Positions 7,222 through 7,621 of a stretch of DNA of 7,621 nt are shown here, piece after piece. Source of the stretch: JAFGMR01 sp964632755. GTDB lineage: Archaea > Halobacteriota > Methanosarcinia > Methanotrichales > Methanotrichaceae. The DNA lies in the NCBI GenBank assembly GCA_964632755.1, contig CAZWDT010000075.1, positions 1-7,621 of the forward strand. The letters are read 5' to 3'. The notes below the pieces were generated by a model that was not told the origin of the DNA, did no database searches, and was given only the letters and a program-made list of their open reading frames with translations. The first letter of the stretch is position 1. Every line of letters begins with the position of its first letter. Both the position numbers and the translations under genes were made by a program.

Positions 7222-7527
7222 GCGAGAGAGGAAGGGCGGCTGCCGCTGGCACATGAGGCCGGTGTGGAAAGTCCCTCCACCTCTGGACACACAGACACCT
7301 CAACGGGTGTAGGGCGAGAGCTCTGGCTCTGGCACAGAAACGAGACTGCACCGCATCAATGCCATGATGCCGAGAGGCTGAGGTCGTGCGGGAGGCAGAT
7401 GAAACGGCGAAACCCTGTGGGTGCAAGCCAAAATAGAGCAAACGCATGGGTCGTCCAGCCCATTGCTCGGGTATGGCGCTTAGCTGAATGCCGCCGAAAC
7501 AGAAGGGGGCTTACTCTCCTCACTCGC
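7222..7527 (+). ncRNA. rnpB: RNase P RNA, archaeal type A
   Basis: The catalytic RNA of RNase P, which removes 5' leaders from precursor tRNAs. The ends are set by helix P1: GCGAG and GAGGA (7222-7232) pair with TCCTC and CTCGC (7517-7527) around one A-A mismatch. P2 pairs GGCGGC (7235-7240) with GCCGCC (7490-7495). P4 pairs AAG-U-CCCUC (7269-7277) with GGGGGCUU (7505-7512), keeping the universally conserved bulged U at 7272. The conserved blocks are all present: GGAAAGTCC (7266-7274), ACAGAAACGAGAC (7334-7346), GTGCAAGCCAAAATAG (7421-7436), TTAGCTGAATG (7480-7490) and ACAGAA (7499-7504) just before P4. The length of about 306 nt fits the family. No T-rich terminator is evident within the next 40 bases. 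Reading frames crossing this region are chance. Confidence 0.95.
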
Positions 7528-7564
7528 TTCAAACAATATCAAGTTCACGACCAGAGATCATCAC

Positions 7565-7621
7565 TCAGTGACTACTCCCCCGAATGAATTCGGGGGCATC
7601 TAGGTTGTATCCCAACCAAGG
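7565..7621 (-). CDS. Possible C-terminal end of a TnpB-like protein (partial)
   Basis: On the minus strand, entering from the right edge, one frame reads PWLGYNLDAPEFIRGSSH and stops at TGA (7567-7565). The DAPEFIRG part resembles the EAPxFxxG tail of many TnpB proteins, where the last codons run through the transposon's end hairpin. Only 18 codons are inside the window, and another frame stops earlier with TAG at 7603-7601, so this is tentative. The support comes mainly from the accompanying right-end structure. The domains that would prove it (RuvC motifs, zinc ribbon) would lie outside. Confidence 0.35.
   Translation of the reverse strand, partial: PWLGYNLDAPEFIRGSSH
7568..7621 (-). mobile_element. 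Putative right end of an IS200/IS605 (IS1341/TnpB-type) element
   Basis: Read on the minus strand, the sequence shows a small hairpin (stem 7613-7617 with 7603-7607, GGTTG/CAACC type), a linker, then a strong hairpin of CCCCCGAA and TTCGGGGG (7577-7584 with 7589-7596, loop of four), and finally AGTAGTCAC ending at 7568. A GC-rich subterminal hairpin followed by a few bases and a GTAGTTCAC-like terminus is the typical right end of IS200/IS605 elements, where TnpA cuts single-stranded DNA and the omega RNA scaffold ends. The element would extend rightward beyond the window and has inserted, if correct, about 40 nt downstream of rnpB. No inverted repeats or target duplication are expected in this family. 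Confidence 0.5.

Noticed and set aside
7193..7587. Reading frames on both strands through the RNase P RNA
   Set aside because: The RNA fold and conserved blocks explain the sequence; the translations have no family features.
7577..7596. The strong GC hairpin as an intrinsic terminator of rnpB
   Set aside because: No T run follows on the plus strand, and the flanking sequence fits a transposon right end better.

Overview
The window looks like a piece of a moderately GC-rich methanogenic archaeon, most likely a Methanosarcinales/Methanotrichales (Methanothrix-like) genome. The evidence is an archaeal/eukaryotic-type LeuRS, an archaeal type A RNase P RNA preceded by a BRE/TATA promoter, a RimK-family ligase of the kind that glutamylates tetrahydromethanopterin, a DUF3226-like protein, frequent AGG/AGA and ATA codons, and promoters of TATA type with leaderless-style spacing. 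The genus is an inference; no 16S or methanogenesis operon is present.

Layout. On the minus strand, 1-1077 is the 5' part of a secreted protein with a transglutaminase-like domain followed by the start of a WD40 propeller; it runs off the left edge. Positions 1078-1560 are an AT-rich divergent intergenic region carrying a CACAAAG-type inverted repeat. A plus-strand cluster follows: a RimK/MptN-family ATP-grasp ligase (1561-2439), purA (2478-3743) and leuS (about 3786-6635). Immediately after leuS, in the same reading frame past its TAG, is a DUF3226-like frame lacking the family's N-terminal half (6681-7103). The RNase P RNA gene (rnpB) follows at 7222-7527, with all conserved blocks visible and a TATA box 26 nt before its 5' end. 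The last ~55 bases look like the right end of an IS200/IS605 (IS1341/TnpB-type) element whose body lies beyond the right edge on the minus strand.

Functional picture. The plus-strand cluster is housekeeping: one-carbon cofactor tailoring (tetrahydromethanopterin to tetrahydrosarcinapterin, if the MptN call holds), AMP synthesis, leucyl-tRNA charging and tRNA 5' processing. purA and the ligase lack usable Shine-Dalgarno sites but have TATA-like boxes placed so that transcription would begin at or beside the ATG, suggesting leaderless mRNAs. leuS has a well-placed Shine-Dalgarno site, but the codon at the expected start is ACG rather than ATG. The most unusual points are this leuS start, the TGase-WD40 secreted fusion, the truncated DUF3226 frame continuous with leuS, and the transposon end next to rnpB.
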